DNA of 5,179 bases from Desulfovibrionaceae bacterium (GTDB lineage: Bacteria > Desulfobacterota > Desulfovibrionia > Desulfovibrionales > Desulfovibrionaceae), in the NCBI GenBank assembly GCA_030539415.1, contig JAUNSE010000169.1:1-5179 (forward strand), in the 5' to 3' direction. Within the stretch, counting starts at the first letter, position 1. Each line of letters begins with the position of its first letter. The notes under the pieces are model-generated. The model was not told where the DNA came from. It was given only the letters and a program-made list of their open reading frames with translations, and did no database searches. Made by a program: the position numbers and the translations under genes. Shown one piece after another: positions 1 through 5,179 of the stretch.

Positions 1-189
1 CCCCGCTTTCGGCTTCCCTCCGACTGCGGTGCACCCGCCGGGGACGTTTCCGCGGCCGGAAGAGCAGCGGCAGACAGATCTGCCCTGAGCACCCTTCCTG
101 CGCGTCGGTCCGCGTGGCCGCAATCCATTACTGGCCTCCCCCTCCTGCAGCCAGGGCTGCGACATCTCAAGCCTCATCAACCTCATTTT

Positions 190-208
190 TCTGGCTCCGG
201 AAGCCAGA
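190..208 (+). promoter_or_regulatory. Hairpin in the pta leader, just before the RBS
   Basis: TCTGGCT (190-196) pairs with AGCCAGA (202-208) around the loop CCGGA, giving a 7-bp stem that ends six bases before the GAGGAA ribosome-binding site. No T-run follows, so it is not an intrinsic terminator. It may protect the 5' end of the mRNA or shape access to the RBS. That role is inferred; only the pairing is seen. Confidence 0.4.
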
Positions 209-214
209 TTCGTC

Positions 215-220
215 GAGGAA
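215..220 (+). promoter_or_regulatory. Ribosome-binding site of pta
   Basis: GAGGAA lies nine bases before the ATG at 230. It is a strong Shine-Dalgarno match and supports that start codon. Confidence 0.8.
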
Positions 221-229
221 TTTGCAGTC

Positions 230-2335
230 ATGAACAAGTCCCTTTACATCACCGCGTCAGGTCCCTCGTCTGGCAAAAGCGCCATCGCGCTCGGCGTCAT
301 GCAGCTTTTGAGCCGTCTCAAAGGCAAGATTGCCTTCTTCCGCCCGATCATCACGCTGCCCAAGCTTGATGACAAGGATGCCGACATCAATCTGATGCTC
401 GAGTACTTCAAACTCCAGCAGAGCTACGCCGATTCCTTTGCCTACACCGAAGACGAGGCATACGAGATCATCGCCAAGGAATCCACGACCGCTCTGCAGG
501 AAGCCATCCTGAGCAAATTCCAGAAGCTGCAGGAAGAGTACGACTTCGTCGTGTGCCTGGGCAGCGACTTCCGCGGCAAGGATCCGGTTTTCGAGTTCAA
601 CCTGAACGCCGAAATCGCCGGCAACCTGAACGCCCCGGTGCTCCTGGTGGTCGGCGGCAAGGACATGACTCTGCCCGAGATTCGCCAGACCATCCAGAGC
701 TGCATGATCGGCATGTCCAAGAACTGCGATGTGGCCGCCACCATCATCAACCGCGTCACCCTCTCCAAGGGCGAACTGGACAGCCTGTGCGCCGGCTTTG
801 CCACCGAAAAGGGCCCCGCGCTCATCTACAACATTCCCGAGGATCCCACCCTGGGCTGCCCGACCCTGAGCGACGTGGCCCGCAGCGTTGACGCCGAGTT
901 CCTGACCGGCGAGCAGTTCCACGACAGCATGGTCTCCAACTTCACTGTTGCGGCCATGCATCCCGAGAACTTCCTCTCCTATCTGGAGAAGGATCTGCTG
1001 GTCATCACCCCCGGCGACCGCTCCGACATTCTGCTGGCCACTCTGGCCGCCAAGCAGTCTCCGACCACTTCCGGCATCTCCGGCGTGCTCCTGACCGGCG
1101 GCATCAAGCCCGCCGACTCCGTCATGTCCCTGATCCGCAGCCTGGGCACCGCCACCCAGCCGGTTCTGCCCATCCTGCTGACCCAGCACCACACCTTCCG
1201 CGCCTCCCAGTTCGTGCAGAAGGTCCGCGGCGTGATCGAGCCCACCGACGTGCGCAAGATCAACACTGCCATCGGTCTTTTCGAGCATCACGTGGACAGC
1301 GAAAAGCTGGCCTCCACTGTCGCCGTCAAGAGCACGCGCATGACGCCGCTCATGTTCGAGTACAATCTGCTTTCGGCCGCCCGGCAGAAAAAGCAGCGCA
1401 TTGTTCTCTGCGAAGGCGAGGAGCCCCGCATCCTGCAGGCCACCGACATCCTGCTGCGCCGCGGCGCCGCCGACATCATTCTGCTCGGCAATGTCGATGC
1501 CATTCACGCGAAGGCCGCCCAGCTCGGCTGCGACATCTCGGGCGCCACTGTGATCGATCCCGCCAAGTCTCCCGATTACGAGGACTATGCGGCTTCCTAC
1601 TACGAATTCCGCAAGAAGAAGGGCATCACCGTGGAGTATGCCCGCGAGACGATGCTTGACGCCACCTACTTCGGCACCATGATGGTGAAGAAGGGTGCCG
1701 CCGACGGCATGGTCAGCGGTGCCGTCAACACCACGGCCCACACCATCCGTCCGGCCTTCGAATTCGTGAAGACCAAGCCCGGCTTCTCCGTGGTTTCCTC
1801 CGTCTTCCTGATGTGCCTGCGCGATCGCGTCCTGGTCTTCGGCGACTGCGCCGTCAACCCGAACCCGACCGCCGACCAGCTGGCCGAAATCGCCATCACC
1901 TCCGCCCACACCGCGAAGGTCTTCGGCATCGAGCCCCGCGTGGGCATGCTCTCCTACTCCACCGGCTCCTCCGGCAAGGGTGCGGACGTTGACGTGGTCA
2001 TCGAAGCCACCCGCATCGCCAAGGAAAAGGCTCCCGACCTGCTGATCGAGGGCCCGCTGCAGTACGACGCGGCCATCGAGCCCACTGTCGCCAAGACCAA
2101 GGCTCCCAACAGCCCGGTCGCCGGCAAGGTCACCGTCTTCATCTTCCCCGACCTCAACACCGGCAACAACACCTACAAGGCGGTTCAGCGCGCGGCCGGC
2201 GCCATCGCCATCGGTCCGGTTCTGCAGGGCCTCAACAAGCCCGTCAACGATCTGTCCCGCGGCTGCCTCGTTGCGGACATCGTGAACACTGTCATCATCA
2301 CGGCCATTCAGGCTGCCGCCGAGAATCAGGCCTAA
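230..2335 (+). CDS. pta: Phosphate acetyltransferase, long BioD-DRTGG-PTA form
   Basis: Cytoplasmic phosphate acetyltransferase (EC 2.3.1.8) catalyses acetyl-CoA + phosphate = acetyl phosphate + CoA. The 701-residue product has the three-part layout of long enterobacterial-type Pta (about 714 residues in E. coli). Residues 1 to about 210 form a BioD-like P-loop domain with SGPSSGKS at 10-17. A DRTGG-type domain follows at about 215-335 (PGDRSDILLATL at 261-272). The catalytic PTA domain spans about 375-697. That last domain carries near-invariant blocks: SGAVNTTAHTIRP (496-508), YSTGSSGKGADVD (576-588), GPLQYDAA (608-615), KAPNSPVAG (624-632), FPDLNTGNNTYKAVQR (639-654) and KPVNDLSRG (670-678). 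No frameshift or internal stop is present, and GAGGAA nine bases upstream supports the start. The gene precedes ackA by 60 bases in the same direction, the usual Pta-AckA pairing. In other bacteria the N-terminal domains have regulatory or structural roles; that is family knowledge. Confidence 0.97.
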   Translation: MNKSLYITASGPSSGKSAIALGVMQLLSRLKGKIAFFRPIITLPKLDDKDADINLMLEYFKLQQSYADSFAYTEDEAYEIIAKESTTALQEAILSKFQKLQEEYDFVVCLGSDFRGKDPVFEFNLNAEIAGNLNAPVLLVVGGKDMTLPEIRQTIQSCMIGMSKNCDVAATIINRVTLSKGELDSLCAGFATEKGPALIYNIPEDPTLGCPTLSDVARSVDAEFLTGEQFHDSMVSNFTVAAMHPENFLSYLEKDLLVITPGDRSDILLATLAAKQSPTTSGISGVLLTGGIKPADSVMSLIRSLGTATQPVLPILLTQHHTFRASQFVQKVRGVIEPTDVRKINTAIGLFEHHVDSEKLASTVAVKSTRMTPLMFEYNLLSAARQKKQRIVLCEGEEPRILQATDILLRRGAADIILLGNVDAIHAKAAQLGCDISGATVIDPAKSPDYEDYAASYYEFRKKKGITVEYARETMLDATYFGTMMVKKGAADGMVSGAVNTTAHTIRPAFEFVKTKPGFSVVSSVFLMCLRDRVLVFGDCAVNPNPTADQLAEIAITSAHTAKVFGIEPRVGMLSYSTGSSGKGADVDVVIEATRIAKEKAPDLLIEGPLQYDAAIEPTVAKTKAPNSPVAGKVTVFIFPDLNTGNNTYKAVQRAAGAIAIGPVLQGLNKPVNDLSRGCLVADIVNTVIITAIQAAAENQA

Positions 2336-2351
2336 TCATCACTTAATGGTA

Positions 2352-2380
2352 CCGCCGGGAGGCGACTTGCCTCCCGGCGG
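2352..2380 (+). promoter_or_regulatory. Intercistronic 12-bp GC hairpin between pta and ackA
   Basis: CCGCCGGGAGGC (2352-2363) pairs perfectly with GCCTCCCGGCGG (2369-2380) around the loop GACTT. The next bases are the ackA RBS (CGAGGA), not a T-run, so full rho-independent termination is unlikely. The position fits an mRNA processing or stability element that sets different pta and ackA transcript levels, or a partial attenuator. The pairing is seen directly; the function is inferred. Confidence 0.7.
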
Positions 2381-2381
2381 C

Positions 2382-2386
2382 GAGGA
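2382..2386 (+). promoter_or_regulatory. Ribosome-binding site of ackA
   Basis: GAGGA lies nine bases before the ATG at 2396. It fixes the start there rather than at the in-frame TTG at 2387, which directly abuts this Shine-Dalgarno sequence and has no room for one of its own. Confidence 0.8.
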
Positions 2387-2395
2387 TTGCACTTT

Positions 2396-3607
2396 ATGAA
2401 AATTCTGGTCGTCAACTCCGGTTCCTCTTCCTGCAAATATCAGCTCATCGAGATGGAGACTGAGGCTGTCCTCTGCTCCGGCATCGCCGAGCGCATCGGC
2501 CTTGAAATGGGCCGTCTCTCCCATAAAATCGCTCCCGACACCGACAAGGAAGAGAAGATTGTCCGCGAGCAGACCTTCCCGACCCACAAGGAGGCCATGG
2601 AGCTGGTCATCAGCCTGCTGACCGATGGTGAGAAGGGCGTCATCAAGGACAAGAGCGAAATCGCCGCTATCGGCCACCGCGTCCTGCACGGCGGCGAGCA
2701 GATGACTCAGCCCATGATTGTGGACGAGAGCGTGAAGCAGGCCATCCGCGAATGCTTCCCCCTCGGCCCCCTGCACAATCCGGCCAACCTCATGGGCATC
2801 GAGGTCTGCGAGCATCTGTTCCCCGGCACTCCCAATGTCGCCGTGTTCGACACGGAATTCGGCATGGGCATGCCCGACGAATCCTACATGTACGCTCTTC
2901 CCTACGAGTACTATGAGACCATGCGCATCCGCCGCTACGGCTTCCACGGCACCTCTCACAAGTACATCGCCAAGAAGACCGCCGAATACCTCGGCAAGCC
3001 GCTGAAGGAGCTGCGCTCCATCACCATGCATCTCGGCAACGGCTCTTCCATGACGTGTGTCAAGAACGGCACCTGCCTCGACACCAGCATGGGTCTCACG
3101 CCCCTGGAAGGTCTGGTCATGGGCACCCGCTGCGGCTCCATCGACCCCGCCATTGTCCCCTTCATCATGGAAAAGAAGGGCATGAGCCCGTCCGAAATGG
3201 ACACGCTCATGAACAAGAAGTCCGGTCTTCTCGGCCTGTGCGGCATGCCCGACATGCGCGACCTGGAAGCCGCCCGCGAGAAGGGCGACAAGAAGGCGGA
3301 CCTCGCCTTCCGCATGCTGGTGCACTCCATCCGCAAGATCCTGGGCTCCTACTGGTTCGAGCTGGACGGCAAGGTTGACGCCATCGTCTTCACTGCCGGC
3401 ATCGGCGAGCACGACACCGCCATCCGCGAAGCCGTGGTGAAGGACCTCGAGGAACTCGGCCTGAAGCTGGACGTGGAGACCAACGCCGCCCACAAGCCCG
3501 GCGCCCACACCATCTCCACCCCCGACAGCAAGGTCAAGATCCTGGTCATCCCCACCAACGAGGAACTCCAGATCGCCCAGACCGCCAAGGAACTCATCTC
3601 CAAGTAA
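2396..3607 (+). CDS. ackA: Acetate kinase
   Basis: Acetate kinase (EC 2.7.2.1, ASKHA fold) converts acetyl phosphate + ADP to acetate + ATP in the cytoplasm and completes the Pta-AckA pathway. The product has 403 residues, normal for the family (about 400). By homology to the Methanosarcina thermophila enzyme the catalytic and binding residues are all present. These are N7 and the SGSSSCK loop (8-14), R95 in GHRVLHGG, H127 in PLHNPAN, D152 in VFDTEF, H184 in YGFHGTSH, N215 in HLGNGSS, R245 in GTRCGSIDP, the nucleotide-binding FTAGIGEHD (332-340) and E389 in PTNEE. Two conserved stretches deviate from the usual form: FDTEFGMGMP where FDTAFHQTMP is common, and GTRCGSIDP where GTRSGDIDP is common. 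The start ATG has GAGGA nine bases upstream. The gene is 60 bases after pta, probably co-transcribed with it, and converges on lepB. Confidence 0.97.
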   Translation: MKILVVNSGSSSCKYQLIEMETEAVLCSGIAERIGLEMGRLSHKIAPDTDKEEKIVREQTFPTHKEAMELVISLLTDGEKGVIKDKSEIAAIGHRVLHGGEQMTQPMIVDESVKQAIRECFPLGPLHNPANLMGIEVCEHLFPGTPNVAVFDTEFGMGMPDESYMYALPYEYYETMRIRRYGFHGTSHKYIAKKTAEYLGKPLKELRSITMHLGNGSSMTCVKNGTCLDTSMGLTPLEGLVMGTRCGSIDPAIVPFIMEKKGMSPSEMDTLMNKKSGLLGLCGMPDMRDLEAAREKGDKKADLAFRMLVHSIRKILGSYWFELDGKVDAIVFTAGIGEHDTAIREAVVKDLEELGLKLDVETNAAHKPGAHTISTPDSKVKILVIPTNEELQIAQTAKELISK

Positions 3608-3651
3608 CCGGACCGAGAGCTTCCTGAGAGGCACGACCATCTGAAGATGAC

Positions 3652-3697
3652 AGCGCCCGGACATCATCCGTGATGTCCGGGCGCTTCTGCTCTCCGT
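3652..3697 (+). terminator. Probable terminator of the pta-ackA unit
   Basis: A perfect 15-bp inverted repeat, AGCGCCCGGACATCA (3652-3666) and TGATGTCCGGGCGCT (3671-3685), closes on the tetraloop TCCG. The pyrimidine-rich tail TCTGCTCTCC follows. The hairpin begins 44 bases after the ackA stop. The stem is very stable, but the tail is only moderately T-rich, so termination may be partly Rho-assisted or the hairpin may mainly define the 3' end of the mRNA. Confidence 0.75.
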
Positions 3698-3751
3698 CCG
3701 GTCGTCCCGGAAAGGTCCCCGGCTTCCGCAGTCCTGCGCAGTCAGGGCCAC

Positions 3752-3776
3752 AAAAAATCCGCCGTGAGGCGGATTT
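3752..3776 (-). terminator. Intrinsic terminator of lepB
   Basis: Read on the minus strand, AAATCCGCC (3776-3768), loop TCAC and GGCGGATTT (3763-3755) form a perfect 9-bp stem. It is followed by TTT, giving a continuous run of six T including the end of the stem. It lies 28 bases after the lepB stop. The opposite strand has no comparable T-run after the stem, so it acts mainly for lepB. Confidence 0.85.
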
Positions 3777-3804
3777 GACAGTCTGACGAAAAATGTCCGA
3801 AACG

Positions 3805-4434
3805 TTACTCGATGGCGCTTCCGATGCGGGACCAGCGGATATTGGTCAGGCTTTCCCAGGACCAGTAGATGCGGCGGGCCTTGGCAATGACGGCCTTTCT
3901 TTCCACAAAGCCCCAGAAGCGGGAGTCCATGGAGTTGTCACGATTGTCGCCCATGACGAAGAAATTGTCCGGCGGCACGGTGACCGGGCCGAAATTGTCG
4001 CGGACAGGCACGATATTGCCGGGCTCGTCCACACGGATGTAGCTCTCGTGAACCGGTTCCCCGTTGCGGTAGAACTGCTTGTTGCGCATTTCGATCACGT
4101 CGCCGGGAACGCCCACAACGCGCTTGATGAAGTTGACATCAGGATCCCTGGGGTACTTCAGGATGATGATCTCGCCCCGCTGGGGAGCCCGGCCCTCGTA
4201 AAAGACGATATCCGTGAAGGGCACGCGGAGGCCGTAGTCAAACTTTGTTGCCAGCAGCTGATCGCCGACAAGCAGGGTGTCCTTCATGGACTCCGAGGGA
4301 ATCTTGAAAGGCTGCACAATAAAGGTCCTGATGATCAGGGCCAGCAGCAGGGCCACAACAAGGGCTTCAAAGAAGTCCTGCCAGAGCGGTTTCTTTCTCT
4401 TGGATCTGGTATTGTCACGCAGATAGGTTGTCAT
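3805..4434 (-). CDS. lepB: Signal peptidase I
   Basis: Signal (leader) peptidase I (EC 3.4.21.89, family S26) is a membrane-bound Ser/Lys protease that removes signal peptides from exported proteins on the outer face of the cytoplasmic membrane. The 209-residue product starts with a basic stretch (R10, K12-K15) and one transmembrane segment at about 18-38. The periplasmic domain follows, with box B IPSESM (catalytic Ser49), box D NFIKRVVGVPGD (catalytic Lys104) and box E GDNRDNSMDSRFWG (162-175). The common IPSGSM is IPSESM here, with the catalytic Ser intact. I chose the ATG at 4434 because AAGGAAG lies four bases upstream and the N-terminus is then typical. The frame stays open for 48 codons to a GTG at 4578, but that extension is hydrophilic, has no RBS and would begin almost at the predicted transcription start. 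The gene has its own promoter and terminator. Confidence 0.95.
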   Translation of the reverse strand: MTTYLRDNTRSKRKKPLWQDFFEALVVALLLALIIRTFIVQPFKIPSESMKDTLLVGDQLLATKFDYGLRVPFTDIVFYEGRAPQRGEIIILKYPRDPDVNFIKRVVGVPGDVIEMRNKQFYRNGEPVHESYIRVDEPGNIVPVRDNFGPVTVPPDNFFVMGDNRDNSMDSRFWGFVERKAVIAKARRIYWSWESLTNIRWSRIGSAIE

Positions 4435-4487
4435 TACGCTTCCTTGACTCGTTGCGTTGATCTGGCGAGCCTGACTTTCACTTGCAT
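4434..4487 (-). other. Possible 17-codon upstream ORF overlapping the lepB start
   Basis: Within the predicted lepB leader, an ATG at 4487 opens a short frame encoding MQVKVRLARSTQRVKEA. Its TAA shares one base with the lepB ATG (TAATG), an arrangement known from translational coupling. No Shine-Dalgarno sequence precedes this ATG, so translation is doubtful. The overlap is seen; a coupling role is speculative. Confidence 0.2.
4439..4445 (-). promoter_or_regulatory. Ribosome-binding site of lepB
   Basis: AAGGAAG on the minus strand ends four bases before the ATG at 4434 (AAGGA ends six bases before it). It decides the start of lepB in favour of the 209-residue protein over the longer open frame. 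Confidence 0.8.
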
Positions 4488-4589
4488 GCTGCGGCGAAGG
4501 CCGCCCGACCGGATTGAACCGACGGCCGGAGCTGCGCACTTGCACCGGCAAAAACACCTGAGACGTCCTGACCCGCACACAGTGCGTTT

Positions 4590-4618
4590 CTTATAGATAC
4601 TCGTTTTTGCCGTGGCAA
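4590..4618 (-). promoter_or_regulatory. Sigma-70-type promoter of lepB
   Basis: On the minus strand TTGCCA (-35, 4618-4613) and TATAAG (-10, 4595-4590) are separated by exactly 17 bases, each matching the consensus at five of six positions. Transcription would start near 4583, leaving a leader of about 150 bases before lepB. The perfect dyad TTGCC-N2-GGCAA (4607-4618) covers the -35 box. A second dyad, CGCAC-N3-GTGCG (4574-4586), sits at the predicted start point. Either could be an operator, but no regulator is identified. Confidence 0.7.
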
Positions 4619-4628
4619 GCACTATTTT

Positions 4629-4649
4629 CCCGGCTTTCCGCAAGCCAGG
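4629..4649 (-). terminator. Hairpin after the small lipoprotein gene, possible terminator
   Basis: On the minus strand CCTGGCTT (4649-4642) pairs with AAGCCGGG (4636-4629), eight pairs including one G-T, around the loop GCGGA. It lies just after the stop at 4654 and before the lepB promoter. The following bases are AAAATAG rather than T-rich, so it is a weak terminator candidate or a 3'-end stability hairpin. Confidence 0.35.
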
Positions 4650-4653
4650 CGCA

Positions 4654-4788
4654 TTAGCGGCTGCCCACGGACACGCCCGTCACCACCTGCCCCTGCGCCT
4701 TGACCTGGACGGTCGAGCAGGCGCACAGCGAGACCAGCAGCAGGGCTGCCACCGCCAGCCGGCATGCGAGGCAAAAGTGCGGCCGCAT
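4654..4788 (-). CDS. Very small putative lipoprotein
   Basis: This 44-codon frame encodes a signal-peptide-like start with R2, H4 and R10, then a hydrophobic core at about 11-21 (LAVAALLLVSL). A lipobox LCAC follows, with Cys24 as the expected lipidation site. After signal peptidase II cleavage only about 21 residues (CSTVQVKAQGQ...) would remain, ending in a Val/Gly-rich tail. Ser at +2 would favour the outer membrane under the enterobacterial rule. The ATG is 22 bases after the cysE stop on the same strand, suggesting co-transcription. Its RBS is weak or distant (GGAG 13 bases away). The frame is open further upstream, but any longer start would lie inside cysE and add a non-hydrophobic Arg-rich segment. 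I do not recognise the family and assign no function. Confidence 0.6.
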   Translation of the reverse strand: MRPHFCLACRLAVAALLLVSLCACSTVQVKAQGQVVTGVSVGSR

Positions 4789-4810
4789 TCCGGCGATTCC
4801 GCTCCAGCCG

Positions 4811-5179
4811 CTATTCACGGTGGGCCTTCTCCTGCGTGAGCCTGGCGCGCGGCGGCACATCGGTGGTAACCCAGACGTTGCCGCCGATGACGGCGCCCCT
4901 GCCCACCGTGATGCGGCCCAGTATGGTCGCGCCCGCGTAGACTGTGACATTGTCCTCCAGAATGGGGTGGCGGGGATTGCCCTTGGTCAGCGTTCCGTCC
5001 TCGTTCTTCTGGAAGGACAGGGCGCCAAGAGTCACGCCCTGATAGAGGCGGCAGTTCTCGCCGATAATGCACGTTTCACCGATAACCACGCCGGTGCCGT
5101 GGTCGATGAAGAAGCGGCGTCCGATCTGGGCGCCGGGATGAATGTCGATACCGGTTCTGGAATGCGCCATTTCAGAGAT
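4811..5179 (-). CDS. cysE: Serine O-acetyltransferase, C-terminal part (5' end outside window)
   Basis: Serine acetyltransferase (EC 2.3.1.30) transfers acetyl from acetyl-CoA to L-serine, giving O-acetylserine for cysteine synthesis. The visible 122 residues are the C-terminal left-handed beta-helix made of hexapeptide repeats. The motif SRTGIDIHPGAQIG is followed 15 residues after its Asp by FIDHGTGVVIGET. This gives the Asp/His pair equivalent to E. coli Asp143 and His158. The coil extension GALSFQKNEDG...GNPRHP and the NVTVYAGATILG and GAVIGGNVWVT repeats are typical of the EpsC-like subfamily. The protein ends soon after TDVPP with a short charged tail (QEKAHRE) and lacks the GVPAR segment of E. 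coli CysE. The frame is open through the window edge (Ile-Ser-Glu before the first visible Met), so that internal Met is not the start. EpsC would be an equally fair symbol. Confidence 0.92.
   Translation of the reverse strand: MSEMAHSRTGIDIHPGAQIGRRFFIDHGTGVVIGETCIIGENCRLYQGVTLGALSFQKNEDGTLTKGNPRHPILEDNVTVYAGATILGRITVGRGAVIGGNVWVTTDVPPRARLTQEKAHRE

Larger units (their letters stand above)
1..229. other. Upstream region of pta, no recognisable gene
   Basis: I see no convincing gene here. Two plus-strand frames stay open: one runs into pta and the other stops at TGA 231-233, overlapping the pta ATG as ATGA. Their translations are rich in Arg, Ser and Pro and use codons such as aga, agg, cga and tca that pta and ackA avoid, so they look non-coding. 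A minus-strand frame is open from about 187 to the window edge but resembles nothing known. Small inverted repeats are present: GGCAGA/TCTGCC at 69-74 and 79-84, and a 7-bp stem at 190-208. No good sigma-70 or sigma-54 promoter was found by eye. The region is probably the intergenic leader of pta, although the very end of an upstream gene cannot be excluded; one frame stops at 86-88. Confidence 0.5.

Noticed and set aside
131..150. TGGC...TGCA resembling a sigma-54 promoter before pta
   Set aside because: The GG and GC elements are 12 bases apart instead of the required 10.
3..233. Open frame ending in TGA that overlaps the pta ATG (ATGA), as if from an upstream coupled gene
   Set aside because: Its residues are Arg/Ser/Pro-rich with codons unlike the neighbours, and it matches nothing I recognise. 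GC-rich sequence often leaves frames open by chance over this length. More upstream sequence would settle it.
257..1909. 550-codon open frame antisense to pta
   Set aside because: The product is Gly/Ala/Val/His/Gln-rich and low in complexity, the pattern expected when GC-rich codons are read backwards. The opposite strand encodes an unmistakable Pta.
2339..3751. 470-codon open frame antisense to ackA
   Set aside because: Same compositional shadow; it runs through both terminators and has no recognisable motif, whereas the other strand is a clear acetate kinase.
4500..4535. GGTTCAATCC on the minus strand, resembling a tRNA T-arm
   Set aside because: The flanking bases give only a six-base loop with wobble pairs, and no acceptor, D or anticodon arm can be assembled around it. 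It is a chance match in the lepB leader.
4434..4578. 48-residue N-terminal extension of LepB from a GTG at 4578
   Set aside because: There is no RBS, the start would be within a few bases of the predicted transcription start, the sequence is hydrophilic and Arg-rich, and the internal ATG has a strong Shine-Dalgarno match.
3793..4596. 267-codon plus-strand open frame opposite lepB
   Set aside because: It lies entirely opposite LepB and its promoter, and shows no known domain. LepB has all of its catalytic boxes, an RBS, a promoter and a terminator.
1..5179. CRISPR arrays, insertion sequences, attachment sites, tRNA or rRNA genes
   Set aside because: I looked for regular repeats, transposase motifs, long terminal inverted repeats and RNA gene signatures on both strands and found none.

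Overview
This is a GC-rich (about 60% by eye), tightly coded chromosomal segment of ordinary housekeeping metabolism. The long BioD-DRTGG-type phosphate acetyltransferase beside acetate kinase, the EpsC-type serine acetyltransferase and the style of the proteins suggest a Desulfovibrio-like bacterium (Desulfovibrionaceae, Desulfobacterota). That placement comes from family resemblance recalled from knowledge, not from a search, and is only moderately secure.

Layout. Positions 1-229 hold no recognisable gene and appear to be the leader of pta. On the plus strand pta (230-2335) and ackA (2396-3607) are separated by 60 bases containing a perfect 12-bp hairpin. They very probably form one transcription unit that ends at a 15-bp hairpin at 3652-3685. 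From the other side lepB (3805-4434, minus) converges on ackA and ends at its own intrinsic terminator (3752-3776). Upstream of lepB lie a good sigma-70-type promoter (4590-4618) and a leader of about 150 bases. Still further upstream on the minus strand are a 44-residue putative lipoprotein (4654-4788) and the 3' part of a serine O-acetyltransferase gene (4811 to the window end, 5' end missing). These two probably form a separate small operon.

How the genes work together. Pta converts acetyl-CoA plus phosphate to acetyl phosphate, and AckA transfers that phosphate to ADP, giving ATP and acetate. This is the substrate-level phosphorylation step of incomplete oxidisers and fermenters, reversible for acetate assimilation. 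LepB is signal peptidase I, needed for protein export. CysE/EpsC makes O-acetylserine for cysteine synthesis from acetyl-CoA. It shares acetyl-CoA with Pta, but nothing in the sequence shows a regulatory link.

I did not find a new biological system. The points most worth a second look are the similar hairpin-plus-RBS arrangement before both pta and ackA, substitutions next to active-site motifs of AckA, the nested inverted repeats after ackA, the lepB promoter and leader with two dyads and a possible upstream ORF, and the tiny lipoprotein gene. Several long open frames antisense to pta, ackA and lepB are compositional shadows and were left out.
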